This document shows positions 1-6,293 of a DNA stretch of 46,982 nt, piece by piece (position 1 is the stretch's first letter; each line of letters starts with the position of its first letter). Made by a program: the position numbers and the translations under genes. Below the pieces are notes generated by a model. The model had not been told where the DNA came from, searched no databases, and was given only the letters and a program-made list of their open reading frames with translations. The stretch is taken from positions 1 to 46,982 of the IMG/VR virus record IMGVR_UViG_3300023184_004110. One strand, given 5' to 3'. This DNA is from a virus.

Positions 1-536
1 TCCACTGCCTTCTTTACTCTTGTTTTGAGATATTGACTAAGACTAAAGTACCCAAAACCAAAGCGATGGCGTACCCAATTAAATTTGCTATTAAGCGATA
101 AAATGACATCATATGCCCGGTCTCCTAAAAAACTTATCCAGGGTGCTAGTCTGGTTATGCCATCAAACAAGTCTCCATGTACCACAAGATAATGTTTGCC
201 GTCTGCACCTATATGTTCTATTTGATTATGTATCTCAACCAGTCCAAAACTGAACCCATATGGTATCATGGGGCGGAGGAACTCGTCATGATTACCAGCC
301 ACATATACCACACGAGTGCCCCGTTTAGCATGACCGAGAACACGACGGACCACATTAGTGTGGCTCTGTTTCCATCTCCATTTGTTTTGTTGGATTCTCC
401 AGGCATCAATTATGTCTCCTACAAGGTATAAAGTGTCGCAGGAATTGTGCTTGAGGAAGTTGTTTAACTTATCAGCCTGACAATCCCTAGTACCGAGATG
501 AACGTCGCTGACGAAGATGGATCGGTATGTCTTCAT
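1..536 (-). CDS. LpxH-like metallophosphoesterase (3' end cut by window edge)
   Basis: The minus strand is open from an ATG at 536 to the left edge, giving about 178 residues. Calcineurin-like phosphoesterase motifs appear in order: SDVHLG (Asp11, His13), VGDIID (Asp41), AGNHDE (Asn82, His83) and VHGDLFD (His120, Asp122). The spacing and the segment LYLVGDIIDAWR resemble UDP-2,3-diacylglucosamine diphosphatase relatives, which cleave the pyrophosphate of a lipid A precursor. Such homologues usually run about 240-280 residues, so roughly a third is missing here. The family is clear, but the substrate is inferred; a general phosphodiesterase remains possible. Confidence 0.85.
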   Translation of the reverse strand, partial: MKTYRSIFVSDVHLGTRDCQADKLNNFLKHNSCDTLYLVGDIIDAWRIQQNKWRWKQSHTNVVRRVLGHAKRGTRVVYVAGNHDEFLRPMIPYGFSFGLVEIHNQIEHIGADGKHYLVVHGDLFDGITRLAPWISFLGDRAYDVILSLNSKFNWVRHRFGFGYFSLSQYLKTRVKKAV

Positions 537-583
537 ACCAATATTTACTGGTGTAATTAATTTTTAATATTACACTTGTGTTA

Positions 584-612
584 CATAAGAAGAAACCCGC
601 CGAAGCGGGTTT
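584..612 (-). terminator. Rho-independent terminator of the rubrerythrin/rubredoxin operon
   Basis: Read on the minus strand, an 8-bp stem AAACCCGC/GCGGGTTT closes a TTCG tetraloop and is followed by the T-rich stretch CTTCTTA. It starts a few bases after the rubredoxin stop codon. The same stem core recurs at 2452-2469. Confidence 0.8.
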
Positions 613-615
613 GTT

Positions 616-756
616 TTAGACTACAACTTCTTGATAATCTTCTTTACTACATCCACATTCAGGACAGACAAAATCATCCGGAAGTTCTACCCAAAATCCT
701 TCTTCAACTTCATCGTGTACGTGACCACAAACTACACATATATGTTCGGCATCCAT
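616..756 (-). CDS. Rubredoxin
   Basis: A 46-residue protein with the two rubredoxin knuckles, CVVCG (residues 7-11) and CPECG (31-35), separated by an acidic stretch and followed by SKEDYQEV, as in canonical rubredoxins. The four cysteines should bind one iron and pass single electrons. Its ATG overlaps the rubrerythrin stop by one base (TAATG), so translation is probably coupled. Rubrerythrins usually carry such a domain at their own C-terminus; here it is a separate protein. The likely role is to supply electrons to the neighbouring rubrerythrin. The family call is secure; the partner is inferred. Confidence 0.9.
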   Translation of the reverse strand: MDAEHICVVCGHVHDEVEEGFWVELPDDFVCPECGCSKEDYQEVVV

Positions 757-1241
757 TATGCTTCTCCTTCTGTAACATCATAAGTTCCTGCAATTACTGC
801 ATCTAATTTTTCTTGATATGCTGCTGCATGGCGCCGCTCAATCTTAGCCAATGCTGCAAAACGCTTTTCTGCTCGGGCCAATACTGCTGCAAATTGCTCA
901 GCATGTTCTTTACTTTCTTCAATCTGATGCTGTGCTTCTTTGGCAGCTTCTAAATTTCCTTCATGTATAGCAATAGCTTCAAACTGTGGGTACATTTCAG
1001 TAAACTCATATGTTTCACCCGCAATGGCTAGTTGCAGACACTCTTGGGTAGTGGGCTTGCCGACGAGCAATTCCAAATGACCCCAGGCATGTAAGATTTC
1101 TTGATCTGCGGTATGTTCAAAGTGTTGGGCAACTTCTTCGTAACCCTCGGCACGAGCAATCCGTGCAAAGTAACGATACTTAATATGTGCCTGGCTTTCC
1201 CCCGCCAATGCACTACTTAAATTTGCTAATGTAGCTGACAT
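756..1241 (-). CDS. Rubrerythrin (ferritin-like diiron domain only)
   Basis: 161 residues of helical ferritin-like sequence. Diiron ligand candidates lie in AGESQAHIKY (residues 14-23), ADQEILHAW (about 45-53), AGETYEF (about 74-80) and the IEESKEHAEQF helix (about 107-117). Rubrerythrins reduce hydrogen peroxide in the cytoplasm using electrons from rubredoxin. The usual C-terminal Cys4 domain is absent; it is supplied by the overlapping downstream gene. The start is supported by AAGGAG seven bases upstream. A sigma70-like promoter and a late-type motif lie just upstream at 1277-1305. It probably serves as an oxidative-stress gene kept by the phage. Confidence 0.9.
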   Translation of the reverse strand: MSATLANLSSALAGESQAHIKYRYFARIARAEGYEEVAQHFEHTADQEILHAWGHLELLVGKPTTQECLQLAIAGETYEFTEMYPQFEAIAIHEGNLEAAKEAQHQIEESKEHAEQFAAVLARAEKRFAALAKIERRHAAAYQEKLDAVIAGTYDVTEGEA

Positions 1242-1276
1242 AATTTCTCCTTGTGTGTGAATGTCTTACAATTTTC

Positions 1277-1305
1277 ATTGTACATGTATTTACTATAGAA
1301 ATCAA
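1277..1305 (-). promoter_or_regulatory. Promoter of rubrerythrin: sigma70-like with overlapping late motif
   Basis: On the minus strand TTGATT and TACAAT are separated by 17 bp. The late-type octamer AGTAAATA (1287-1294) sits inside the spacer. The pair could allow both early and late transcription of the rubrerythrin operon. Confidence 0.6.
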
Positions 1306-1352
1306 CTATAAAATGGCCGTTTTAATTGAAAATTTCTATAGCGGTAATAGTA

Positions 1353-1829
1353 TTAATATTCAACGAAGTCAATTAATAACACCACACGCTCTTGATTGGT
1401 TTTATTCCATGCCGAATGTGTTTTACGGTCATCAAAAATAATCATTTTACCTTGTTCCCAAGTTATAACAGTATCTTCGACTTGCAGACCAATGTCACCT
1501 ACGGGTATTTTTAATCCCAGGTGCGCTCTTAAAAAATTACCTTTAAACCCTGTATGTGGCTCTAGAATGGTACCGGGCGCAAGTCGGCTAAATGCCACAG
1601 TTCCTACTCCATGCGGGAAATTATTTTTTACTAAATTTGTAGTAACAGGACATTTGACAGTGTTTGGCGGATGCTCTAAGCCGCTAGGGAAACGAAACAA
1701 ACAAAAAGTTTCCCAACCATGATTGTATATGTCTTTTTCGTAGTAATCACTAAATTCAGATTCTACCTGTAGATATTCTTGATATATGGTTTTCCAGTTA
1801 TCTTCAAAAACTTTGACAAAGTCGTACAT
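1353..1829 (-). CDS. Aspartyl/asparaginyl beta-hydroxylase-family dioxygenase
   Basis: 158 residues with the pattern of the Asp/Asn beta-hydroxylase family of Fe(II)/2-oxoglutarate oxygenases: EPHTG (His92), LRAHLGL (Arg101, His103), then THSAWN (His138) and an arginine in the following strand (Arg148). These residues would hold iron and 2-oxoglutarate. The substrate is not visible; bacterial relatives hydroxylate peptides or small molecules. AAGGAA precedes the ATG. The gene is transcribed leftward from the palindromic late promoter it shares with the divergent dioxygenase-like gene at 1886. Confidence 0.75.
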   Translation of the reverse strand: MYDFVKVFEDNWKTIYQEYLQVESEFSDYYEKDIYNHGWETFCLFRFPSGLEHPPNTVKCPVTTNLVKNNFPHGVGTVAFSRLAPGTILEPHTGFKGNFLRAHLGLKIPVGDIGLQVEDTVITWEQGKMIIFDDRKTHSAWNKTNQERVVLLIDFVEY

Positions 1830-1845
1830 GTGACTTCCTTAAACT

Positions 1846-1869
1846 AGTATTTATTTCGAAATAAATACT
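1846..1869. promoter_or_regulatory. Palindromic bidirectional late promoter
   Basis: A perfect 24-bp palindrome places AATAAATA on both strands, back to back around a central TTCGAA. It lies between two divergent dioxygenase-type genes, each with a purine-rich ribosome site and an ATG 16-17 bp beyond its edge. The octamer resembles the T4-type late -10 element TATAAATA. Confidence 0.7.
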
Positions 1870-1885
1870 TCGAAGGAATTAACAC

Positions 1886-2449
1886 ATGAACGGAAATAAC
1901 TTATATCTGCATCTTGAACTACCATTGGAGTTTAAAGAACCACCATCTGTAAATTTTACAACTGGCCGCATTAAAGAAATTGAGTTCAGTACCGAAGATC
2001 TATTGGAACCGGATTGGCACGCCTGGCTGGGCAGTTTAGGCGTTAGAACAAAATGGGGCAGGGTAATGACCAGCGGTGTGGGTCAAAGATATGACATACA
2101 TATTGATTGTATGGATCCTCCGGGAAATCAGGCAGCACTTTTAAATTTTATGTTTGAAGGTGACGACAGTGAAATGATGTGGTACTCTATGTTGCCTGGT
2201 AAAGAGCCTCACAAATATACCAATACCAGGGGCGCCCAGGTGCAAGGTTATCGCCCAGAAGACTGTGTGGAAATCTATAGATCGCGCCCAAGCAAATCAT
2301 GCTTGGTCAATACTGGAATTCCGCATAGCATGCAAAACCACAACTCACCCAATAGACGCTGCTGGAGTCTATATTTGCACTCTATAGACCTATCCCGCAG
2401 GATAGAATTTCCTGAGGCAAGGGAAATATTTAAGCCTTGGATTAAATGA
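1886..2449 (+). CDS. 2OG-Fe(II) oxygenase-like phage protein
   Basis: 187 residues. A candidate facial triad is DIHID (His72, Asp74) and GIPHSM (His147), with an arginine in NRRCWSLYL (Arg158) placed to bind 2-oxoglutarate. The layout resembles hydroxylase-like proteins common in marine T4-like phages. GAAGGAA precedes the ATG. It is one of few plus-strand genes, expressed from the right arm of the palindromic promoter. The substrate is unknown. The fold assignment rests on motif spacing only, so it could be a non-catalytic relative. Confidence 0.6.
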   Translation: MNGNNLYLHLELPLEFKEPPSVNFTTGRIKEIEFSTEDLLEPDWHAWLGSLGVRTKWGRVMTSGVGQRYDIHIDCMDPPGNQAALLNFMFEGDDSEMMWYSMLPGKEPHKYTNTRGAQVQGYRPEDCVEIYRSRPSKSCLVNTGIPHSMQNHNSPNRRCWSLYLHSIDLSRRIEFPEAREIFKPWIK

Positions 2450-2451
2450 GA

Positions 2452-2469
2452 AACCCGCCGAAGCGGGTT
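2452..2469 (-). terminator. Terminator of the tmRNA gene (possibly bidirectional)
   Basis: A 7-bp stem AACCCGC/GCGGGTT with a TTCG loop on the minus strand, followed by TCTCATTT. It ends the tmRNA transcript. It also lies just after the plus-strand gene ending at 2449, so it may stop both converging units. The stem matches the terminator at 584-612. Confidence 0.65.
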
Positions 2470-2484
2470 CTGGTTGTTTCTTTT

Positions 2485-2720
2485 ATACAGTAAGTCCTAC
2501 TGCACCTTAGCCTTAAGCGGCCATGGAATATAAACTATCGTTTGCCTTTAGTTTGATTTGCTTGATTTACGGTCATCGCCTACCGTGCTGTCCACTTCAA
2601 TACTCCTGACCCAATCGATCCTGTGTCATCCCCACCTAAATACACCTTATACACTTAGGTGGAGATGCCGGGCACTGCCCCCGGGTCTTGGCTCCATTTT
2701 TATCCGTTTCATACAGCAAT
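2485..2720 (-). ncRNA. ssrA: Circularly permuted (two-piece) tmRNA
   Basis: Read on the minus strand, the acceptor part comes first. It has a T-arm-like hairpin, CCGGG/CCCGG around a 7-nt loop (2668-2684), then CATCTCCACC (2658-2667). After a 21-nt spacer comes the start of the coding part, GGTGGGGATG (2627-2636), which pairs with the acceptor end over 10 bp. This includes a G-U at the third acceptor pair, the alanine identity signal. Downstream are GACACAGGATCGATTGGG, a pseudoknot-like stem ACGGT/ACCGT, and a tag frame. This order is that of permuted tmRNA of alphaproteobacteria. CCA is not fully encoded (ACCT), so it would need post-transcriptional addition. Outer ends are approximate. It should rescue stalled ribosomes. 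Confidence 0.9.
2513..2545 (-). other. tmRNA proteolysis-tag reading frame
   Basis: Within the tmRNA, GCA AAC GAT starts a ten-codon frame encoding ANDSLYSMAA followed by TAA. Bacterial tags commonly begin with Ala-Asn-Asp and end with two alanines, recognised by ClpX. The methionine before the final Ala-Ala replaces the more usual leucine or valine. This phage also encodes ClpX and ClpP. Confidence 0.85.
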
Positions 2721-2726
2721 AACTAC

Positions 2727-2734
2727 TATTTATC
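2727..2734 (-). promoter_or_regulatory. Late-type promoter of tmRNA
   Basis: GATAAATA on the minus strand lies directly before the acceptor part of the tmRNA and overlaps the end of the 48-aa gene. It matches the late motif found elsewhere in the window. Confidence 0.5.
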
Positions 2735-2876
2735 GCCAAGTCTTCCTAGCGATCCAATGTTGTATCCGTTGCGCCTGCCTCGCTAGTCCCCAAGGCAGTG
2801 TGAAAAATATCTTCTCACCACTTGGAGTATACATGGTCTTACCATCACTATCGACTCCCATCAATCCTATAAACAT
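2730..2876 (-). CDS. Small conserved-looking phage protein (48 aa)
   Basis: An open frame from ATG at 2876 with GAGGAG six bases upstream. It encodes 48 residues: a polar N-terminus (GVDSDGKTMYTPSGEK), then a basic aromatic tail with ARQAQRIQHWIARKTWR that could form an amphipathic helix. No family is recognised. It sits between the 78-aa gene at 2891 and the tmRNA. Good ribosome site and tight packing support it as real. Confidence 0.6.
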   Translation of the reverse strand: MFIGLMGVDSDGKTMYTPSGEKIFFTLPWGLARQAQRIQHWIARKTWR

Positions 2877-2890
2877 AGGTTCTCCTCAAT

Positions 2891-3127
2891 TCAATGCTTC
2901 ACAGCAAACATACTGCTGATCATTGCTCTTACCATGACTAAATCGCTCTCACATGTGACCACTATAGGCTCATCAAGATCCGGATCATCTGCCCATGCTG
3001 CTTCGGGAAACTGTAAAAAAGTAAAGATAGTTCTAAAAGTCACAGTCCTACCTTGTGTGTAGGCAAGCTCTATCACATCCACTATGGAATTTACTATTTG
3101 TTGAGCTTTAAAATCTAGCGGGGTCAT
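2891..3127 (-). CDS. Hypothetical protein (78 aa)
   Basis: 78 residues, beginning MTPLDFKAQQIVNSIVDVIE, mostly helical, with an acidic middle (DDPDLDEP). No known motif. Its ATG lies 5 bp after the stop codon of the small membrane protein upstream, suggesting one transcript. Function unknown. Confidence 0.6.
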   Translation of the reverse strand: MTPLDFKAQQIVNSIVDVIELAYTQGRTVTFRTIFTFLQFPEAAWADDPDLDEPIVVTCESDLVMVRAMISSMFAVKH

Positions 3128-3132
3128 GATAT

Positions 3133-3324
3133 TTAATTAAATGTCATGTGCCCTGTTGCATACAATACTGCCATCACTGGGCCTGCAATATGCTCACCAA
3201 TTTCATACAAGGCCCAAACAGTTAATGCCACCGCCCACCATGGGTTAGACTCTGCCTTGTGACCTAACCATATGAAGAACCGTCCGTGCAATTGCCCAAT
3301 CTTGTTTGCTAGTCGAACTATCAT
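3133..3324 (-). CDS. Small membrane protein (63 aa)
   Basis: 63 residues with a basic, polar N-terminus and a hydrophobic stretch, WWAVALTVWALYEIGEHIA (about residues 29-47), consistent with one membrane helix. The rest of the C-terminus is mildly hydrophobic. It is packed 3 bp after the exported protein gene at 3328, suggesting an envelope-related unit. No family recognised. Confidence 0.6.
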   Translation of the reverse strand: MIVRLANKIGQLHGRFFIWLGHKAESNPWWAVALTVWALYEIGEHIAGPVMAVLYATGHMTFN

Positions 3325-3327
3325 AAT

Positions 3328-3666
3328 TTACCGATTGTAGCAATTGCGTTCACGATAGAAACGACCATCGGGAGTTTGAATCTCTCGCCAGTCACTGCAA
3401 ATAGGTGGGCGAACACTTGTAGTTTGTTCTACATACACTTGCGGTTGCGATTGTACATACACTGGTTGTGGTGGTACATACACTTGTGCTTGATTGTTGG
3501 CATTGGCAATAACTGCTCCTGCAATTCCACCAATGATTAGTGGAGCAATCCAATCGTTGCGCTCAACAATAACTGTCCTTGGCGCTGGGTGGTGATGATG
3601 CCATTGTTGCGCAAAAGACAATGATGCCACACTTGTTAAAATAACACTGATTAAGACTTTTTTCAT
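3328..3666 (-). CDS. Exported protein with glycine-zipper-like segment
   Basis: 112 residues. The N-terminus MKKVLISVILTSVASLSFAQ is a classic Sec signal peptide with cleavage likely after SFA. Then come a His-rich patch, a short hydrophobic glycine/alanine segment (IGGIAGAVIANA), a Pro/Gln/Tyr-Val repeat (about residues 70-95), and a C-terminus with two cysteines that may form a disulfide (CSDW, RNCYNR). It resembles small periplasmic proteins of unknown role found in proteobacteria. AAGGAG precedes the start, with a late-type motif at 3685. It probably acts in the host periplasm. Confidence 0.75.
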   Translation of the reverse strand: MKKVLISVILTSVASLSFAQQWHHHHPAPRTVIVERNDWIAPLIIGGIAGAVIANANNQAQVYVPPQPVYVQSQPQVYVEQTTSVRPPICSDWREIQTPDGRFYRERNCYNR

Positions 3667-3684
3667 AGTAATCTCCTTACTATA

Positions 3685-3692
3685 TATTTAAC
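3685..3692 (-). promoter_or_regulatory. Late-type promoter of exported protein
   Basis: GTTAAATA on the minus strand, 18 bp before the ATG at 3666, followed by the ribosome site AAGGAG. The identical octamer precedes the plus-strand H1-like gene at 21389. Confidence 0.5.
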
Positions 3693-3717
3693 GCTTTAGC
3701 CAACGATTAAGTTGACA

Positions 3718-3740
3718 GAAGCCCGCGCAGGGCGGGCTTC
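3718..3740 (-). terminator. Terminator-like hairpin after the 117-aa gene
   Basis: A 9-bp stem GAAGCCCGC/GCGGGCTTC with a 5-nt loop lies between the stop at 3759 and the late promoter at 3685. The T-tract after it is weak on the minus strand (TTCTGTC), so termination may be partial. Confidence 0.6.
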
Positions 3741-3758
3741 TTGTTGTGCTGCATGAAA

Positions 3759-4112
3759 TTATGCAGTGGTTGCGACTTTGGTGTCAACAGCAGGTGCCTT
3801 AGCGGCACGAGCCTTGATAGCTTCAAGGCTAGGTGCCTTGGCTTTTGCTTTGGGTACAGCAACCTTAACAGTAGCGGCACCGTTGTACTTGGCATCCGCA
3901 GTATCAATTGCTTCTTTGAATTCGGCACGTTGATACATGTCAGTGCCTTTAAGATGCTTGACGCAATCACCCTTGCTCATTTCTGTGGGCAATTCCAACA
4001 GCTCAATCTCATCATTACCGGTCTTCATAAGGACCTTTACACGGCTCATGTCGTTAGCGAAACGAACTTTGAACACACCATTATTACGGCTCACGCCAGT
4101 TACTTTAAACAT
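3759..4112 (-). CDS. Conserved-type phage protein with Ala/Lys-rich tail
   Basis: 117 residues. The first 80 are beta-rich and ordered (MFKVTGVSRNNGVFKVRFAND, then KVLMKTGNDEIELLELP). The last 40 are low-complexity Ala/Lys/Pro (VPKAKAKAPSLEAIKARAAKAPAV), a typical nucleic-acid-binding extension. No named family is recognised. It has its own sigma70 promoter at 4171-4199, so early expression is likely. A DNA- or RNA-binding role is only inferred from the tail. Confidence 0.65.
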   Translation of the reverse strand: MFKVTGVSRNNGVFKVRFANDMSRVKVLMKTGNDEIELLELPTEMSKGDCVKHLKGTDMYQRAEFKEAIDTADAKYNGAATVKVAVPKAKAKAPSLEAIKARAAKAPAVDTKVATTA

Positions 4113-4146
4113 ATCAAATCTCCTAGTAGGAAGTGGTTGAAAAAAA

Positions 4147-4164
4147 ATGTTGTACTTACAACAT
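4147..4164. repeat. Operator-like inverted repeat ATGTTGT-N4-ACAACAT
   Basis: A perfect inverted repeat with 7-bp arms immediately downstream of the -10 box of the promoter for the 117-aa gene. The TTGT/ACAA arms resemble the stem-loops upstream of the early promoters at 7293, 7923 and 8022. It could be a regulator site or a 5' UTR hairpin. Confidence 0.45.
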
Positions 4165-4170
4165 GCTCAA

Positions 4171-4199
4171 ATTATAGCTGACTTCTGAATAGAAGTCAA
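4171..4199 (-). promoter_or_regulatory. Sigma70 early promoter (117-aa gene)
   Basis: TTGACT and TATAAT on the minus strand with a 17-bp spacer. The -35 region is part of the imperfect repeat TTGACTTCT/AGAAGTCAG. Confidence 0.8.
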
Positions 4200-4224
4200 C
4201 CATTTTTTGACTTGATTTGCCCAT

Positions 4225-4431
4225 TTAGTTTGCAGGATGCAGGGCAAGAACGCTACCAGCGCCATAGCTGGATTCCAGCAGGCTCTTGGTACCAAAATAT
4301 CCGCCAGAGTCGGGGACAGTCATAAAGACATTGCGTCCCATAGTTGCTGGCACGTGACCTCGTCCGGGCACAAAAGTAGTAGCCGCAGAAGGCATTTGAA
4401 CTTGTACAGTGGCGCGCCATTGAGTAGTCAT
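4225..4431 (-). CDS. Hypothetical protein (68 aa)
   Basis: 68 residues, Gly/Ser/Thr-rich with no charged helices: FVPGRGHVPATMGRNVFM and GTKSLLESSYGAGSV. AGGAG lies seven bases before the ATG. It follows the small helix-turn-helix-like gene at 4446 in the same direction. No family recognised; it could be a small structural or early protein. Confidence 0.6.
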   Translation of the reverse strand: MTTQWRATVQVQMPSAATTFVPGRGHVPATMGRNVFMTVPDSGGYFGTKSLLESSYGAGSVLALHPAN

Positions 4432-4445
4432 GTCAATCTCCTAGA

Positions 4446-4592
4446 TTAATATTCAGTATTTTCGGGCATGCTTTCTAGTACATCATATACTAGAGAAAGC
4501 GGAACGTCTAACACTTGTGCGATCTTAGTTGGATGATCACCTTGCTCAAGCATGAGCTCAATATCCAAATACATTTCTTTCATGCGGCTCAT
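4446..4592 (-). CDS. Small helix-turn-helix-like protein (48 aa)
   Basis: 48 residues, beginning MSRMKEMYLDIELMLEQGDH. The segment HPTKIAQVLDVPLSLVYDVLE (about residues 20-40) has the length and hydrophobic pattern of a helix-turn-helix of the kind found in transposase and resolvase N-termini. Its ATG overlaps the stop of the upstream gene (ATGA), so the two are co-translated. It might regulate early promoters; this is inferred from the motif only. Confidence 0.65.
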   Translation of the reverse strand: MSRMKEMYLDIELMLEQGDHPTKIAQVLDVPLSLVYDVLESMPENTEY

Positions 4593-5116
4593 GCTAGTTC
4601 CTTTTCATTTGCTAGTGCTTCAGTTAATACAGTCAATTTGCGGCTGATGCTAGAACGCCCAGTGTCGGTGTCGTAAACATCACCACAATACCAAACACCG
4701 TCCTTCATCACATAGTAGTACTCGGCACCGGTGTACTCGCACAGTTCTAGAAACTCGTCAAATGTGTGCGATACTCGGAAGTCAACGCCCGTCTCGCCGC
4801 GGTCACGACCGTAAAAGGTACTCCAACCTGCCGCTCGTGCAGCTTCGTATGCTGCTTTATTCTCTGCTTCAATTCGTGCGTTTTCTTCATCGCTCAACTC
4901 ATCGTTCTTTGTGTGATACTGGCTGAACGGATGTGCCTCACCAATCAACTTGTCTAGGCTGCTCATGTCGCCTAGTGCCACAAGGTTGTTAGCCCGGGCG
5001 CTGTCATAGTGCTCTTGCAGGATAGCGCCATTGTGCGCAAGATAACCGTCCCAATGACAGTAAATGCTCTTGCACTTGTCACCATGCATCACACCAATTC
5101 GACTACGTGTACCCAT
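4589..5116 (-). CDS. Conserved phage protein of unknown function (MGTRSRIGV/CHWDGY type)
   Basis: 175 residues. The N-terminal MGTRSRIGVMHGDKCKSIYC followed by HWDGYLAHNGAIL is a signature seen in many phage and some plasmid proteins without known function. The C-terminal half has an aromatic beta-rich region (GAEYYYVMKDGVWYCGDVYD). AGGAGT precedes the ATG and a perfect sigma70 promoter (5150-5178) drives it, marking it as early. It is the first gene of a unit with the HTH-like gene. Confidence 0.75.
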   Translation of the reverse strand: MGTRSRIGVMHGDKCKSIYCHWDGYLAHNGAILQEHYDSARANNLVALGDMSSLDKLIGEAHPFSQYHTKNDELSDEENARIEAENKAAYEAARAAGWSTFYGRDRGETGVDFRVSHTFDEFLELCEYTGAEYYYVMKDGVWYCGDVYDTDTGRSSISRKLTVLTEALANEKELA

Positions 5117-5149
5117 TTCTGACTCCTGTTTGTTGCTGCGTATGTGTAT

Positions 5150-5178
5150 ATTATACTGGATTTTGGGCTGGCTGTCAA
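5150..5178 (-). promoter_or_regulatory. Sigma70 early promoter (gene 4589-5116)
   Basis: TTGACA-17-TATAAT on the minus strand, matching consensus at all twelve positions. The spacer holds the block GCCCAAAA, shared with promoters at 5677 and 8022 and nearly with 7293. The following leader GCAACAAACAGGAGTC recurs before the gene starting at 5643. Confidence 0.9.
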
Positions 5179-5432
5179 CCGATTATTACCACTCGGCGTG
5201 CGCCTTCAAAGTCGCCTTCATCTTCGTACATGTCGTCCTCAACCAAGAGCGTGTCCATGCGGTGGTAGTCGCTGTATTTGACCACACCCTCCGTGACAGA
5301 GTCTACAGCAGGTGCAACCTCGGTACGCTGGTAATCGCCATAGTTATAGCTGAAGTGTACAGCCGCCTCAGGATCCATATCCTGCAGTCGCTCAATAAGG
5401 TCTTTAACCAGCATACCGTGCTCCTTAAGCAT
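5175..5432 (-). CDS. Conserved phage protein of unknown function (NYGDY/DYHRM type)
   Basis: 85 residues, starting MLKEHGMLVKDLIERLQDMD, then VHFSYNYGDYQRTEVAP and VVKYSDYHRMDTLL. This arrangement recurs in small proteins of many large phages, with no known role. The stop codon overlaps the -35 hexamer of the next promoter. Its start overlaps the end of the gene at 5425 by 8 bp. The likely start may be the second methionine (residue 7). Confidence 0.7.
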   Translation of the reverse strand: MLKEHGMLVKDLIERLQDMDPEAAVHFSYNYGDYQRTEVAPAVDSVTEGVVKYSDYHRMDTLLVEDDMYEDEGDFEGARRVVIIG

Positions 5433-5643
5433 AGAAACTTGTGTTAAATTTGCAACTCTGATACACTACTTCGCGCACCGCGGTATCCATGAGCTCACCG
5501 TACTGCTCAGTTTTTTGATCTGCAATAAAACGCATGAGCGCCTCTGTTTGTTGCCAATTCAAGTTGGCTGCTTGACTCAGCTCTACAATCTTTTGTGCTA
5601 CTACGTCACCGGCATCTGTGTACATGTCAAAGCCTGTATTCAT
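5425..5643 (-). CDS. Hypothetical early protein (72 aa)
   Basis: 72 residues from the ATG at 5643, chosen because AGGAGT lies seven bases upstream and the frame further 5' is promoter leader. Helical with Gln/Glu-rich content (QTEALMRFIADQKTEQYGEL). No family recognised. It is the first gene after the consensus promoter at 5677-5705 and overlaps the 85-aa gene. Confidence 0.65.
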   Translation of the reverse strand: MNTGFDMYTDAGDVVAQKIVELSQAANLNWQQTEALMRFIADQKTEQYGELMDTAVREVVYQSCKFNTSFYA

Positions 5644-5676
5644 AATCGACTCCTGTTTGTTGCTGTTCATGTATGT

Positions 5677-5705
5677 ATTATAGCGCATTTTGGGCTAGCT
5701 GTCAA
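5677..5705 (-). promoter_or_regulatory. Sigma70 early promoter (gene at 5425) with upstream stem-loops
   Basis: TTGACA-17-TATAAT on the minus strand, full consensus. Just upstream are a 7-bp hairpin TCTGGCA/TGCCAGA (5712-5730), the palindrome CCAGAATTCTGG (5727-5738) and a second hairpin TTTGTTG/CAACAAA (5744-5765), which abuts the stop codon of the YubB-like gene. Confidence 0.9.
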
Positions 5706-5765
5706 CCGAAATCTGGCATTTTTTGCCAGAATTCTGGAAGATTTTTGTTGTTTTTTAGCAACAAA

Positions 5766-6293
5766 TTACCACTTATTTCCCGTGTTATTCACGTCCAAAT
5801 TGATGCTGTCTTCCTCAATTTCTTCCTCGTTTTCTTCTTCGTACAGGATTGCACTATCGCTGATACCGTATGTGTAGTCCAAATCACTGGGCAAGGTTTC
5901 AATAATTTCCTCACTGGTCATGTCGCCGTACTCGTAGTAGTCGTCGCTGCCGTTGTCCCAAACACCAGCAAAGGCCATGCCGGGTTCATGGTAGTCGGCA
6001 TAGATACGAAATCCCATGGTTAGCATCTTTGCATAAGCCGCAGTTGGGGGAGCCCATGCGCTGTCAAAATAGAGAACGATGCTGTTTTCTTGCACATCGT
6101 TGATGCCATCGGAATTTCCCACATCCCACTTAGTGCCCCAATTTTCTACACACCACGTGTGGTCCCACTCATTGTTGGGCATGGATACAAACTCCTGCAG
6201 GAAACGACCAGCAGCAAAGGCATCTTCTGCTCGCCGGATCATTGCCGGATCATCATGTTCCAGCGTCACAGTGTTAGCACACCAATTAGGCAT
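5766..6293 (-). CDS. YubB ferredoxin-like (DUF1281-type) protein
   Basis: 175 residues. MPNWCANTVTL at the N-terminus and the central WCVENWGTKWDV are hallmarks of the YubB/Api92 family, found on plasmids and phages. The family has a ferredoxin-like fold without iron and an unknown function. The C-terminal 30 residues are strongly acidic (EEENEEEIEED), which could mimic DNA or bind a basic partner. The ATG overlaps the end of a small membrane protein gene. GGAGG precedes the start. Confidence 0.8.
   Translation of the reverse strand: MPNWCANTVTLEHDDPAMIRRAEDAFAAGRFLQEFVSMPNNEWDHTWCVENWGTKWDVGNSDGINDVQENSIVLYFDSAWAPPTAAYAKMLTMGFRIYADYHEPGMAFAGVWDNGSDDYYEYGDMTSEEIIETLPSDLDYTYGISDSAILYEEENEEEIEEDSINLDVNNTGNKW

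Noticed and set aside
2659-2919. 86-codon plus-strand frame across the tmRNA acceptor region
   Set aside because: It runs antisense to the tmRNA and the 48-aa gene, with no ribosome site.
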